A DNA stretch of 27,233 nucleotides from Bacillus massiliigorillae. GTDB taxonomy: Bacteria; Bacillota; Bacilli; Bacillales; DSM-1321. This document shows, one piece after another, positions 8,109-15,748 of this stretch; positions within the stretch are counted from its first letter, which is position 1; each line of letters begins with the position of its first letter. The notes under the pieces were generated by a model, which was not told the origin of the DNA, made no database searches, and was given only the letters and a program-made list of their open reading frames with translations. The translations under genes and the position numbers were made by a program. The stretch covers positions 115,751 through 142,983 of the forward strand of contig NZ_HG428747.1 of the NCBI RefSeq assembly GCF_000380245.2. Reading direction: 5' to 3'.

Positions 8109-9071
8109 TTACTTCTTATTATCCTTATCTTTATTATTTGTTATTTTTTCTCTTATAGGAAATCCTAAATCAATAATGCCTAAAATGCGTATAAAAGAAA
8201 TAAATATTGGTACTAAAAATGTAAAAATAGTCACTGTTACAGGTATAGCCTTTGATAATCCCTTTGCATGACTAAAATAAAATAGTAGGGAATAACCTTG
8301 AATAAGGATAAAAAACTGTAAAGCAATTAACAAATTAGATATTACGGAAAAAGAAAAACTTCCTTGTTCGGGATTGAAAACTAACGAAACAACCATGATA
8401 AATAAATAATACCATAAAAGGCTCTTCGGTAGTGTGATATCTCGAATAGGCTCTATTTCGAATTTCTGATTACTCACTCTGTTAATAATAGGCTTACATG
8501 CCACAAAAATAATCGCAACAAATATAATTGATGAGATTACAAGAAAGCTCGGAAGCAGCATTTCAACAAACTCTAATGACGATTTAAACTTATCAATCAT
8601 CGGTTGTATTTGTTCCCCTTGACTTGCTGAAGATATAATACTGGCTGATTGATCAATCGCCTGATTTAATAAATTAACGGTCTCTGTAATAATGTTAAAA
8701 TCAAAGAAAACAATCGATATAACAAACATGAACAGAAGACAGGCAATAAAAACCAAAACAGACACAATAAACATTTGTAACTTACTTTTATTTGTACGAA
8801 TATAGTAACCCATAATGGTTCCTACTAGTCCAAACATAATAGTAATCGGAATGGCCATTACTGAGCCAATTACCAATGTTAATAATACTGCTGTACCTAA
8901 AAGAAAAAACGACCATTTAATATCGTGTTTAATGCCATACAAAATAAAAGGAACAGGCAGTAGAAACATCATAATGGTTCCTGCAAAAGGTATGTACATC
9001 ACTATAAAAAGCATTACAGCATAAATAGCTAATAGCACGCCACCTTCTGCTAATCCTCTACTTTTATTCAA
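8109..9071 (-). CDS. yybS: DUF2232 multi-pass membrane protein YybS
   Basis: This 320-aa protein is highly hydrophobic with about eight predicted membrane helices, beginning with GGVLLAIYAVMLFIVMYIP and MMFLLPVPFILYGIKHDIKW, features of the DUF2232 (YybS) family. Function is not established; conservation next to gdpP is the main clue. The codon at 9071 is TTG, not ATG, and no in-frame ATG lies near. The AAAGGGG ribosome site is 10 nt away, a rather long spacing. An out-of-frame ATG-ATT-TGA micro-ORF sits between site and start, its TGA overlapping the TTG, so coupled starting is possible. It is the first gene of the gdpP-rplI cluster. Confidence 0.88.
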   Translation of the reverse strand: MNKSRGLAEGGVLLAIYAVMLFIVMYIPFAGTIMMFLLPVPFILYGIKHDIKWSFFLLGTAVLLTLVIGSVMAIPITIMFGLVGTIMGYYIRTNKSKLQMFIVSVLVFIACLLFMFVISIVFFDFNIITETVNLLNQAIDQSASIISSASQGEQIQPMIDKFKSSLEFVEMLLPSFLVISSIIFVAIIFVACKPIINRVSNQKFEIEPIRDITLPKSLLWYYLFIMVVSLVFNPEQGSFSFSVISNLLIALQFFILIQGYSLLFYFSHAKGLSKAIPVTVTIFTFLVPIFISFIRILGIIDLGFPIREKITNNKDKDNKK

Positions 9072-9254
9072 ATCATATTATCCCCTTTCCTCTTTTACCA
9101 CTCTATAAATTCTTTAATTGATCTTGCGATTATAAATCAGTACTTCCTCATATATATCAAAGGAGACATAGACCATTATTGTATCTATTATACCCTTTCT
9201 CTTAAAAACTTACCGCATATCCATTGTACACACAGACCATTATTCCATAATATA

Positions 9255-9288
9255 AATCAAAATGTTTCACATGAAACATTTTGATTTG
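9255..9288. repeat. 34-bp palindrome with a parS-like core
   Basis: A perfect 16-bp inverted repeat with a central CA dinucleotide. Its middle 16 bases (9263-9278), TGTTTCACATGAAACA, differ from the Spo0J/ParB site TGTTNCACGTGAAACA at a single central base. It lies between yybS and the ABC permease gene, which has its own terminator at 9304-9349, so this hairpin is not needed for termination. ParB binding is inferred, not shown. Confidence 0.55.
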
Positions 9289-9303
9289 TTCAACGAAAAG
9301 ATG

Positions 9304-9349
9304 AAAAAGGAGTTCTAAAAGTGGTTTTTCCATCACTTTTAGAACTCCT
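9304..9349 (-). terminator. Terminator of the BceAB-type transporter operon
   Basis: A perfect 16-bp stem (9308-9323 with 9334-9349) closes a 10-nt loop and is followed on the minus strand by UUUUU. It begins about 10 nt after the permease stop codon at 9359. Confidence 0.9.
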
Positions 9350-9358
9350 CTTCACTGC

Positions 9359-11440
9359 TTATTTGCTTAACTCAGAAAAATATTTTCTTCTGCAAATGAA
9401 ATATAAAACAACTTGGATAACTAGAAAAACAACACATACAAGACCTGATTTCATGAGTAGGGTCCATCTCATAATATCGTTAGAGAACATCACATAAATA
9501 TAATACATGCCTAATCCCATACCAATTAGTGTAGGTAAGAAAAAGGTTACTGCTAATTCTCTAGAAACCATTCGTTGTAATTCCCTAAACGTAATTCCAA
9601 TTCTTTTTAATGAAATAATCCGCTCTTTTTCTTCATCAATATCAGTTAATACTTTATAGTACAACACAACTCCAGAAGCAATTGTAAATAATACACCCAT
9701 AAAAATCATAATAAAGAAGATAAACCCGTTTGATTCTAGCTGTAAGGCCAACTGTTCATCTTTAAACGTTGGTCTATAATCGTTTATATCACCTTTACTA
9801 TTTGCTCCATACCCATGAGATGTCTTTTCTAACCATGTAGAAGGGTCTAGCCCATTTTTTGGGCTTAGTACGCTCACAAATGCACGGAAATCTTTTTTGC
9901 TTATATCACCTTTAATTAAATGCATGGTCTTTACTTTGTCTAATCCTACTGCCTGTAATAGTGTTTCATATACTTCATCGTCTACAACGAGTATGTCTCC
10001 AGTCATATAAGACCTTGTAAAATGATAGTTCGTGAACGGTTCAGTTATTTCCTTGATATTCTTACTATCGAATGCTACAAAAGTATTCCCTTTTAAGCTT
10101 TGCTGAAGCTCTTTATATTTTTCTTCTTTGCTATCTGTACTTCCCTCTAATTGACTCTGTAGATGTTTCACTTGTTTCTCGTTACTAACAGAAAGTATGG
10201 TGTTTGGTTTTTCATAGTCCATATTCTCTGAGTGAACTCGGACTGATATCATATTATTCGGTTTCACATTGTATTGTTTTTTCATGTGTTTGCTGAAATT
10301 ACTTTCACTTACAACGCTACTTCCCTCACTCCAAAGAACAAAATCATTTTCCAAATCCTTAAACTCTGCTACATCTATATAGTCCAACTTGTCGTATTGA
10401 GTAATGGAACTACCATTTTGTTGCAATGCTTTTTCTACTTCGTCTTGACTGATATTATTAACATGATTTTCTTCTAAAAACATAACATCATATGGATTAT
10501 CCTTATCGTTCTTGATTTCACTAGATGAGTAGAATGAATACGTTAATCCTACAAAGAAAATCGCTACTCCAAGTAACAGTGAAACAATATATAATGAATT
10601 TTTATATGCTAAAAATCGGTGAGATAAGTTAGATAATAGCAACAATTGATTATTATAAGTTTTCTCAAATCGTTTAATGGCTGCTTTATATAAGACAATT
10701 AAAGTACCAATGATTACATACGGACAAGCAATCGTCAAAAAGATAAAGATGTAAATGGTGTATAACTGCCCTTTAAATATTTTGTTTAATAAAATTTTAG
10801 GGATTAAGTAAGCTGATACTACAAACAAAAATAGCGCTACTCCACCGAACACAACGCTATTTTTTCCGATTTCTTTTTTATTTGAAGAACGTAATATATC
10901 AATAACAGACGATCTTTTAATATAAAAAATACTAAATATGAAATTACATATGAAAATAATAAGGAATACTCCAATACTAAGTAAAAAGCTATTTACATGA
11001 ACTTCAAAATCAACAGGATTAAATGGTAACATCTTATTCAAACCAAGATAAAAAAACTTACCAAATACGGCACCAGAAAGTAAACCTGAACCTATTGAAA
11101 GAAATAAAATACCGATATTCTCAATAAATAATAGTTTAATTAAATCTTTCGTCGTCATTCCTAATGTAATATACATGCCAAATTCTTTACCACGATACTT
11201 TAAGAAAGATATATTACTATACGTAATAAACACGATAGAAAACAATACAAGCACTAATAAAGCTGATTTGATTGTTTCATACAATGTTGTTTGACCTACT
11301 TGTTCAAGAACATCTGAATTAAACATTAAGCTACCAAATATAAATAACATAGCAACGATTAGCGTGTTAACAAAATACATGCTCATGAACTTCTTAATAT
11401 TATAAATAAAGTTCTTACGAATAATAGCTGAGAACGTCAT
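9359..11440 (-). CDS. BceB/VraG-type ABC transporter permease (FtsX-like)
   Basis: This 693-aa permease has the BceB layout of ten membrane helices: seven before and three after one large extracellular domain (about residues 309-571). The first FtsX-like block contains EFGMYITLGMTTKDL and the C-terminal one ERIISLKRIGITFRELQ, a repeat typical of the family. Such permeases detect and remove peptide antibiotics such as bacitracin, nisin or cationic peptides from their lipid targets and also signal to the partner histidine kinase. The extracellular region reads variable and hydrophilic, as expected of the ligand-facing part, so the actual peptide cannot be predicted. At 693 aa it is somewhat longer than B. 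subtilis BceB. The start overlaps the ATPase stop (ATGA), indicating translational coupling. Confidence 0.92.
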   Translation of the reverse strand: MTFSAIIRKNFIYNIKKFMSMYFVNTLIVAMLFIFGSLMFNSDVLEQVGQTTLYETIKSALLVLVLFSIVFITYSNISFLKYRGKEFGMYITLGMTTKDLIKLLFIENIGILFLSIGSGLLSGAVFGKFFYLGLNKMLPFNPVDFEVHVNSFLLSIGVFLIIFICNFIFSIFYIKRSSVIDILRSSNKKEIGKNSVVFGGVALFLFVVSAYLIPKILLNKIFKGQLYTIYIFIFLTIACPYVIIGTLIVLYKAAIKRFEKTYNNQLLLLSNLSHRFLAYKNSLYIVSLLLGVAIFFVGLTYSFYSSSEIKNDKDNPYDVMFLEENHVNNISQDEVEKALQQNGSSITQYDKLDYIDVAEFKDLENDFVLWSEGSSVVSESNFSKHMKKQYNVKPNNMISVRVHSENMDYEKPNTILSVSNEKQVKHLQSQLEGSTDSKEEKYKELQQSLKGNTFVAFDSKNIKEITEPFTNYHFTRSYMTGDILVVDDEVYETLLQAVGLDKVKTMHLIKGDISKKDFRAFVSVLSPKNGLDPSTWLEKTSHGYGANSKGDINDYRPTFKDEQLALQLESNGFIFFIMIFMGVLFTIASGVVLYYKVLTDIDEEKERIISLKRIGITFRELQRMVSRELAVTFFLPTLIGMGLGMYYIYVMFSNDIMRWTLLMKSGLVCVVFLVIQVVLYFICRRKYFSELSK

Positions 11441-12195
11441 GATTGACCGCCCCCTATTATGCTTTGCGATTCTAAGATTTTATCAAAGAATTGCTTACGA
11501 TCACCTGAAGAGTGGATTTCCAGTTCTATCTTTCCATCTTTAATAAAAATAATTCGTTTACAAAAGGAAGCAGCGAACGCATCATGTGTTACCATTAGTA
11601 CCGTACTATGTAACTCTTCATTCAACTTTGCTATCGTATTCATTAAATTATTAGCTGACTTCGAATCAAGATTACCCGTCGGTTCATCAGCAAAGATAAC
11701 CGATGGATTATTCACAATAGCACGTGCCGCTGCAACCCTCTGCTTTTGACCACCTGAAAGATGATATGGATACTTATCCTTTAACTCTTCAATCCCTAAG
11801 AAAGTCATTAATTGCTGAACCTTCATATTAATTTTTTTCGGCTCTACCTTGTCCAAAATAAGAGGTAATGCAATATTTTCTTTCAATGTTAAACTATCAA
11901 GCAAATTAAAGTCTTGAAAGATATATCCTATATTTCCCCTGCGAAATAAGGCCAGCTGATCCTTCTTCATTTGCACAATATCTTTCCCATCAATGATTAC
12001 TTCACCTGATGTGGCAGTATCAACGCCAGATAAAATATTTAAAAGTGTTGTTTTTCCGCTTCCACTCGGACCCATAATGCCAACAAAATCACCTTTTTGG
12101 ATTGAGAGATGAAGATGATCAACCGCTGTTACTTCTTTCGTACCTTTGAAGCCATTATATACTTTCACTAATTGATCAACCGTAATAATATCCAT
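11437..12195 (-). CDS. BceA-type ABC transporter ATPase
   Basis: The 252-aa ATPase powers the adjacent permease at the inner face of the membrane. All nucleotide-binding motifs are intact: Walker A GPSGSGKTT (residues 42-50), a Q-loop in FQDFNLLDSL, signature LSGGQKQR, Walker B VIFADEPTGNLD and an H-loop in VTHDAF. The sequence is of the LolD/MacB/BceA class of exporters. GAGGAGG lies 9 nt before the ATG. A strong terminator separates it from the histidine kinase gene, so the transporter pair should have its own promoter in 12196-12249; in known Bce modules this promoter is the target of the response regulator. Confidence 0.94.
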   Translation of the reverse strand: MDIITVDQLVKVYNGFKGTKEVTAVDHLHLSIQKGDFVGIMGPSGSGKTTLLNILSGVDTATSGEVIIDGKDIVQMKKDQLALFRRGNIGYIFQDFNLLDSLTLKENIALPLILDKVEPKKINMKVQQLMTFLGIEELKDKYPYHLSGGQKQRVAAARAIVNNPSVIFADEPTGNLDSKSANNLMNTIAKLNEELHSTVLMVTHDAFAASFCKRIIFIKDGKIELEIHSSGDRKQFFDKILESQSIIGGGQS

Positions 12196-12243
12196 TTTAA
12201 AATTCCTCCTCTATATAAAAGCTAACCGCTGTCTATAAATAAA

Positions 12244-12283
12244 GTATAAAAGGGAAATGCATCATTCCTAATGCATTTCCCTT
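12244..12283 (-). terminator. Terminator of the two-component regulatory operon
   Basis: A perfect 13-bp stem (12250-12262 with 12271-12283), loop of 8 nt, with UUUU following on the minus strand. It sits 8 nt past the histidine kinase stop and insulates the kinase from the downstream transporter genes. Confidence 0.88.
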
Positions 12284-12291
12284 ACATAACC

Positions 12292-13299
12292 TTACACTTT
12301 TGAAAGGAAAGAAAGTCTAACTTTCGTTCCTTTCTCTTCTATTGATGTAATGGATATTTGGTGACCAAGACTTTTCACTATTGTTTTCACCATATAAAGC
12401 CCAATACCTGTCGCAGATTCATTCTTTCTTCCATTTTCGCCTGTGAAAAAAGGATCAAATACCCTCGGTAAATCACTCGCTGCTATTCCTATTCCTTCAT
12501 CTTGAATCTCTAATTCAACACTCTGTTCAGTTTGCAAAGCTGTAATAATTATTGTTTTCTGTACCTGATGAGGGCTATATTTAATAGCATTCGATATAAT
12601 TTGTTTCAATATGTATTTACACCATTTAGAGTCTGTTAATACCTCAATGCTTTCATCTATCTGTACTTTTGGAAATACGCCTTGATAAATAAAATCTCTC
12701 TTTTGCGCATTCACAACATCCAAAACTAAACGTTGTAAAGAAAGCTTCTCAGGAATATAATCACGTGAAAATTCATCTAAGCGCAATACATTTAAACTTT
12801 CCTCTAAATTAGTCTTTAACTTCTCATTTTCTTCCTTAATATCTTCTAAATAATCCAGCTTCTGCTGTTGGTTAGCTCCCTTTTCATAGGCAAGATCAAT
12901 AATTGCAATTGATACTTTCATATTATGAATCCATTGTGAAAATAAAGCATTTCGTTCTTTAAATGTACTATTTAACTTATATAACTTCGTATGATATTCG
13001 GCATGAATATCATTTGTCACCTCAAAAATCAGCCTGTCCTCCACTTTCAGTGGATCAATTTCTAAGTTAGGACTCAATTTAGCATCTTCTAATTTTCTGC
13101 TAAAATTCCAAAACTTCATTGCTGCAAATAACAAATATACCAGTAAAATAAATAAACTAATGGTAATCGGATAAATAAATTTGCTATATCCACTTAGTAA
13201 ATAAATCAGTATGATGAGAAGAATGGTGTTCATGCAATAGGCAGCAATAAACCCTAATTTTGCTTTCAGAAAGTTACGTATTACTTGGTTCAAAGACAT
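12292..13299 (-). CDS. BceS-type intramembrane-sensing histidine kinase
   Basis: A 335-aa sensor kinase with two N-terminal membrane helices (about 13-36 and 41-62) joined by only a few residues. It therefore has no real extracellular sensor domain, the hallmark of BceS-like kinases that sense through their ABC partner. The dimerisation region carries the phosphoacceptor His125 in FSQWIHNMK. The ATPase domain has N-box IISNAIKYS, G1 DEGIGIA, F-box FDPFF and G2 ATGIGLYMV, all apparently functional. GAGGAG lies before ATG 13299. The gene starts inside the 3' end of the response-regulator gene (26-nt overlap), so the two are co-translated. Confidence 0.93.
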   Translation of the reverse strand: MSLNQVIRNFLKAKLGFIAAYCMNTILLIILIYLLSGYSKFIYPITISLFILLVYLLFAAMKFWNFSRKLEDAKLSPNLEIDPLKVEDRLIFEVTNDIHAEYHTKLYKLNSTFKERNALFSQWIHNMKVSIAIIDLAYEKGANQQQKLDYLEDIKEENEKLKTNLEESLNVLRLDEFSRDYIPEKLSLQRLVLDVVNAQKRDFIYQGVFPKVQIDESIEVLTDSKWCKYILKQIISNAIKYSPHQVQKTIIITALQTEQSVELEIQDEGIGIAASDLPRVFDPFFTGENGRKNESATGIGLYMVKTIVKSLGHQISITSIEEKGTKVRLSFLSKV

Positions 13300-13954
13300 A
13301 TCCTACTCCTCGTTTAGTCGTAATTACATTTTCTAAACCCAAATCAGCTAATTTCTTCTTCAACCTAGTAATATTAACTGTTAATGTATTATCATCTACA
13401 AATACAAATTCATCCCAAAGGGCCTCTAATAACTCTTCGCGTTTTACTACGCTACCAGCCTGTGATAAAAAGATTCTCATCAAACGATATTCATTTTTAC
13501 TTAGCTCTGTTAATTGACCAGCGACTTCTAATTTCATACTCTCGTTATGAAGGATAATATTACTGACTGCTAATACGGGACGATCTGTTGTAAAGGTTGT
13601 TCTTCTTAAAACAGCGTTGATTTTGGCTAATAAAATACCTACGCTAAATGGTTTCGTCACATAATCATCTGCTCCTAATTCCATCCCCCGTATTTGTTCA
13701 CTTTCATCACTACGCGCTGACAAAATAATAATAGGTATATACATTTTCCTTCTCAACGCACTTAAATAATAGAATCCGTCAAACTTAGGTAAGTTAATAT
13801 CTAACAAAATCAAGTTAGGCTTTTCTTTTTCAACTTGTTCAATAACGGTATTAAAATCTTGTATCGTAATGACCTCATATTCATAAGCAGATAAATACTC
13901 TCGTATATACTTTTGTAATTTCATATCATCTTCAATGAGCATTATTCTATTCAT
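13274..13954 (-). CDS. BceR-type response regulator (OmpR/PhoB family)
   Basis: This 226-aa cytosolic DNA-binding regulator partners the adjacent kinase. The receiver domain (about 1-115) shows the acidic pair Glu8/Asp9-Asp10, the phosphoacceptor Asp52 in LILLDINLP and the conserved Lys in YVTKPF. The C-terminal winged helix includes LSKNEYRLMRIFL and DDNTLTVNITRLKKKL. The open frame reaches 13996, but that first codon is TTG without a good ribosome site; ATG 13954 has AAAAGGTA 6 nt upstream and starts MNRIMLIEDD, the usual regulator start. By family analogy it activates the downstream BceAB-type transporter when the cognate peptide is sensed. Confidence 0.94.
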   Translation of the reverse strand: MNRIMLIEDDMKLQKYIREYLSAYEYEVITIQDFNTVIEQVEKEKPNLILLDINLPKFDGFYYLSALRRKMYIPIIILSARSDESEQIRGMELGADDYVTKPFSVGILLAKINAVLRRTTFTTDRPVLAVSNIILHNESMKLEVAGQLTELSKNEYRLMRIFLSQAGSVVKREELLEALWDEFVFVDDNTLTVNITRLKKKLADLGLENVITTKRGVGYVFEPSNT

Positions 13955-14134
13955 ATATTCTACCTTTTCTGTATTCTTTTCTTTTAGTATAGTCAAACTT
14001 GCTCACGGATTCACTAGAATATTCTTCATACCGATTAGTTCATACTCTCTTCATGTTGGAGTTTTTTATATTTTATCAATCTAAATTTCAGGAGGTAGAG
14101 ACTTTTCTTTAGCGACTTTGGGCAACTATTCTCG

Positions 14135-14311
14135 ATGAGTGATAGATTCAAACATGTCCTACTAAGGAAAATGGAGGCTTCATTACAGCATGGTAATCAT
14201 GTAATCATTAGTAGTCTGATTATCGTTGCTATGGGGTCTATTAGTCTTTATTATTTGGATTTACTTAGGGAAATTGAATTTGTTTTCAAACATCACGTTA
14301 AAATAATTTAA
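14135..14311 (+). CDS. Possible 58-aa single-span membrane miniprotein, unrecognised
   Basis: An open frame of 58 codons lies in the 410-nt gap between the response regulator and rpsR, facing the opposite way. The product would have a basic N-terminus (MSDRFKHVLLRKMEASLQHG), one hydrophobic span (about residues 23-43) and a charged tail ending FKHHVKII. I do not recognise a family. For it: plausible topology, an AGGAGGT at 14090-14095 and a downstream terminator at 14326-14355. Against it: that ribosome site is about 39 nt from the ATG, and an in-frame TAG at 14096-14098 rules out a longer form; no start codon lies between. A short frame from TTG 14118 ends on TGA overlapping this ATG, which could couple the two, but its own spacing is also long. 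It may be a real small gene, a decayed remnant or chance. Nothing else was recognised in 13955-14323. Confidence 0.4.
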   Translation: MSDRFKHVLLRKMEASLQHGNHVIISSLIIVAMGSISLYYLDLLREIEFVFKHHVKII

Positions 14312-14323
14312 AAAATAAGAAAC

Positions 14324-14355
14324 AAAAAAGCACTCGATATAAATCGAGTGCTTTT
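14324..14355. terminator. Terminator downstream of rpsR, usable in both directions
   Basis: A perfect 13-bp stem (14326-14338 with 14343-14355) with an ATAA loop, flanked by A and T runs. It ends the rpsF-ssb-rpsR operon on the minus strand and could stop plus-strand transcription from the possible miniprotein gene. Confidence 0.9.
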
Positions 14356-14364
14356 AACTAGTGA

Positions 14365-14607
14365 TTACTCACCAGATACGTATGGAAGTAAAGCCATAGT
14401 ACGTGCGCGTTTGATAGCAACTGTTAATTTACGTTGGTATTTAGCGCTAGTTCCTGTTACACGACGAGGTAAAATTTTACCACGCTCAGAAACGAATTTT
14501 TTTAATAAATCTACATCTTTATAATCGATGTGAGTGATACCGTTTGAAGTAAAGAAACAAACTTTACGACGTTTTGCACGGCCACCTCTGCGTCCACCCA
14601 TTGCCAT
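14365..14607 (-). CDS. rpsR: 30S ribosomal protein S18
   Basis: S18 forms a heterodimer with S6 on the 30S platform. The 80-aa product shows the S18 core: KVCFFTSNGITHIDYKDVD, KFVSERGKILPRR, TGTSAKYQRKL and the C-terminal ALLPYVSGE. The start at 14607 has AGGAGGG with 8-nt spacing; an in-frame ATG two codons later would give 78 aa and cannot be fully excluded. It is last in rpsF-ssb-rpsR, 51 nt after ssb. Confidence 0.97.
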   Translation of the reverse strand: MAMGGRRGGRAKRRKVCFFTSNGITHIDYKDVDLLKKFVSERGKILPRRVTGTSAKYQRKLTVAIKRARTMALLPYVSGE

Positions 14608-14658
14608 TGGTTATTCCCTCCTTTTGATTTTGTTATATAAACAATACGGTTGTTTATA

Positions 14659-15186
14659 TTAGAATGGCAGATCATCATCAGAAATGTCGATCGTTTGACC
14701 GCCATTTGCAAATGGATCATCATCTACACGAGTGTAGTTGCCACCACGTTGTTGATTTTGGTTTTGATTCTGATTTCGGTTTTGCCCTTGTCCATAAGAG
14801 TTGAAATCATCTCTTGGTGGAGGATTACCGAAAGAACCACCCTCGTTTCTGTTACCTTGGCTAGCGCCTCTAGGTTCTAAGAACTGAACACTTTCAGCTA
14901 CAACCTCTGTAACATAAACGCGCTTACCATCTTGTCCTTCATAGCTACGTGTTTGTAGACGGCCATCAACGCCTGCTAAACTGCCTTTTTTCAAGAAGTT
15001 CGCAACGTTTTCTGCCGGCTTACGCCATACTACACAATTAATAAAGTCTGCTTCACGCTCACCTTGCTGATTTGAGAACGTACGGTTCACAGCAAGAGTA
15101 AAGGTTGCTACAGGTACTCCACTTGGTGTGTAACGCAAATCTGGATCTTTTGTTAAGCGTCCTACAAGAACGACGCGGTTCATCAT
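14659..15186 (-). CDS. ssb: Single-stranded DNA-binding protein
   Basis: SSB coats single-stranded DNA at forks and repair sites and recruits partners through its C-terminal tip. Residues of about 1-105 are the OB fold (MNRVVLVGRLTKDPDLRYTP, INCVVWRKPAENVANFLKKG). A flexible linker rich in Gln, Asn, Arg and Gly follows, with an NQ repeat tract, and the protein ends with the acidic tip DISDDDLPF. The open frame starts three codons further up at TTG 15195, but AGGAG (15196-15200) points to ATG 15186 (9-nt spacing), giving 175 aa starting MMNRVVLVG; ATG 15183 is an alternative. It lies between rpsF and rpsR, and the 73-nt gap to rpsF contains a parS-like site. Confidence 0.96.
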   Translation of the reverse strand: MMNRVVLVGRLTKDPDLRYTPSGVPVATFTLAVNRTFSNQQGEREADFINCVVWRKPAENVANFLKKGSLAGVDGRLQTRSYEGQDGKRVYVTEVVAESVQFLEPRGASQGNRNEGGSFGNPPPRDDFNSYGQGQNRNQNQNQNQQRGGNYTRVDDDPFANGGQTIDISDDDLPF

Positions 15187-15213
15187 CAGAATCAACTCCT
15201 TCTCTTCTTAATA

Positions 15214-15229
15214 TGTTTCACGGGAAACA
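15214..15229. promoter_or_regulatory. parS-like site, hybrid with a Noc-site half
   Basis: TGTTTCACGGGAAACA in the rpsF-ssb gap. The left half equals the ParB site; the right half carries the GGG of Noc sites (consensus ATTTCCCGGGAAAT) but keeps the parS outer bases. One mismatch to parS overall. Binding by ParB, Noc or both is inferred. Confidence 0.55.
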
Positions 15230-15259
15230 TCACAAGAAAAGATTTATAAAAATTTTATA

Positions 15260-15547
15260 TTAAACTTCTTCTTTAATTACCATATGGCGGATCATGTCTT
15301 CACTGATTTTTGCAAGACGGTCAAATTCTTGAACAGCAGCAGCATCAGCTTGAACTTTTACGATTTGGTAGAAGCCATCACGGAAATCATTGATTTCGTA
15401 TGCAAGACGACGTTTACCCCAATCTTTAGTTTCTGTAACTTCCGCACCATTATCAGTAAGAACTGCGTTGAAACGCTCAATTAAAGCTTTTTTAGCTTCA
15501 TCTTCGATATTTGGACGGATGATGTACATAATTTCGTATTTTCTCAT
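15260..15547 (-). CDS. rpsF: 30S ribosomal protein S6
   Basis: S6 is a platform protein of the 30S subunit that binds with S18. From ATG 15547 the protein is 95 aa starting MRKYEIMYIIRPN, with the family features KDWGKRRLAYEINDFRDGFY and a C-terminal end MIRHMVIKEEV. The frame opens earlier at GTG 15556, but AAGGAGG (15557-15563) overlaps that codon region and is 8-9 nt from ATG 15547, which fixes the start. It is the first gene of rpsF-ssb-rpsR, and its leader can fold to hide the ribosome site. Confidence 0.97.
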   Translation of the reverse strand: MRKYEIMYIIRPNIEDEAKKALIERFNAVLTDNGAEVTETKDWGKRRLAYEINDFRDGFYQIVKVQADAAAVQEFDRLAKISEDMIRHMVIKEEV

Positions 15548-15556
15548 CACTGTCAC

Positions 15557-15593
15557 CTCCTTTTGGACTAACGGCCCTTAATTGGGCAAGGAG
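15557..15593 (-). promoter_or_regulatory. Candidate S6:S18 autoregulatory leader of rpsF
   Basis: On the minus strand, CUCCUU (15588-15593) can pair with the rpsF ribosome site AAGGAG (15557-15562). The enclosed region holds a small GCCC/GGGC hairpin (15574-15577 with 15584-15587) directly followed by CCG and UUAGUCC. A CCG trinucleotide beside a short hairpin is the conserved feature of S6:S18-binding leaders known in front of bacterial rpsF. When S6:S18 exceeds free 16S rRNA, binding should stabilise the fold and block initiation. The pairing is seen directly; the role is by analogy. Confidence 0.6.
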
Positions 15594-15692
15594 CAATTTA
15601 ATAATTACTCACGAGTTCTAAGTATAGCATAAGTGTTTCCTATTTGCAAAGCACTATACCTACTAAAAAACAATCTCAAAATATATACTTAT

Positions 15693-15741
15693 AAAAAAGT
15701 AAAACGCCCAAAGTCAATACTGTTTATTGACTCTAGACGTT
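15693..15741 (-). terminator. Terminator of ychF
   Basis: An interrupted stem: AACG plus AGTCAATA on one arm pair with TATTGACT plus CGTT on the other, around a 5-nt loop, with UUUUUU just beyond on the minus strand. It begins 8 nt after the ychF stop, between ychF and the rpsF promoter region. Confidence 0.75.
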
Positions 15742-15748
15742 ATATCTA

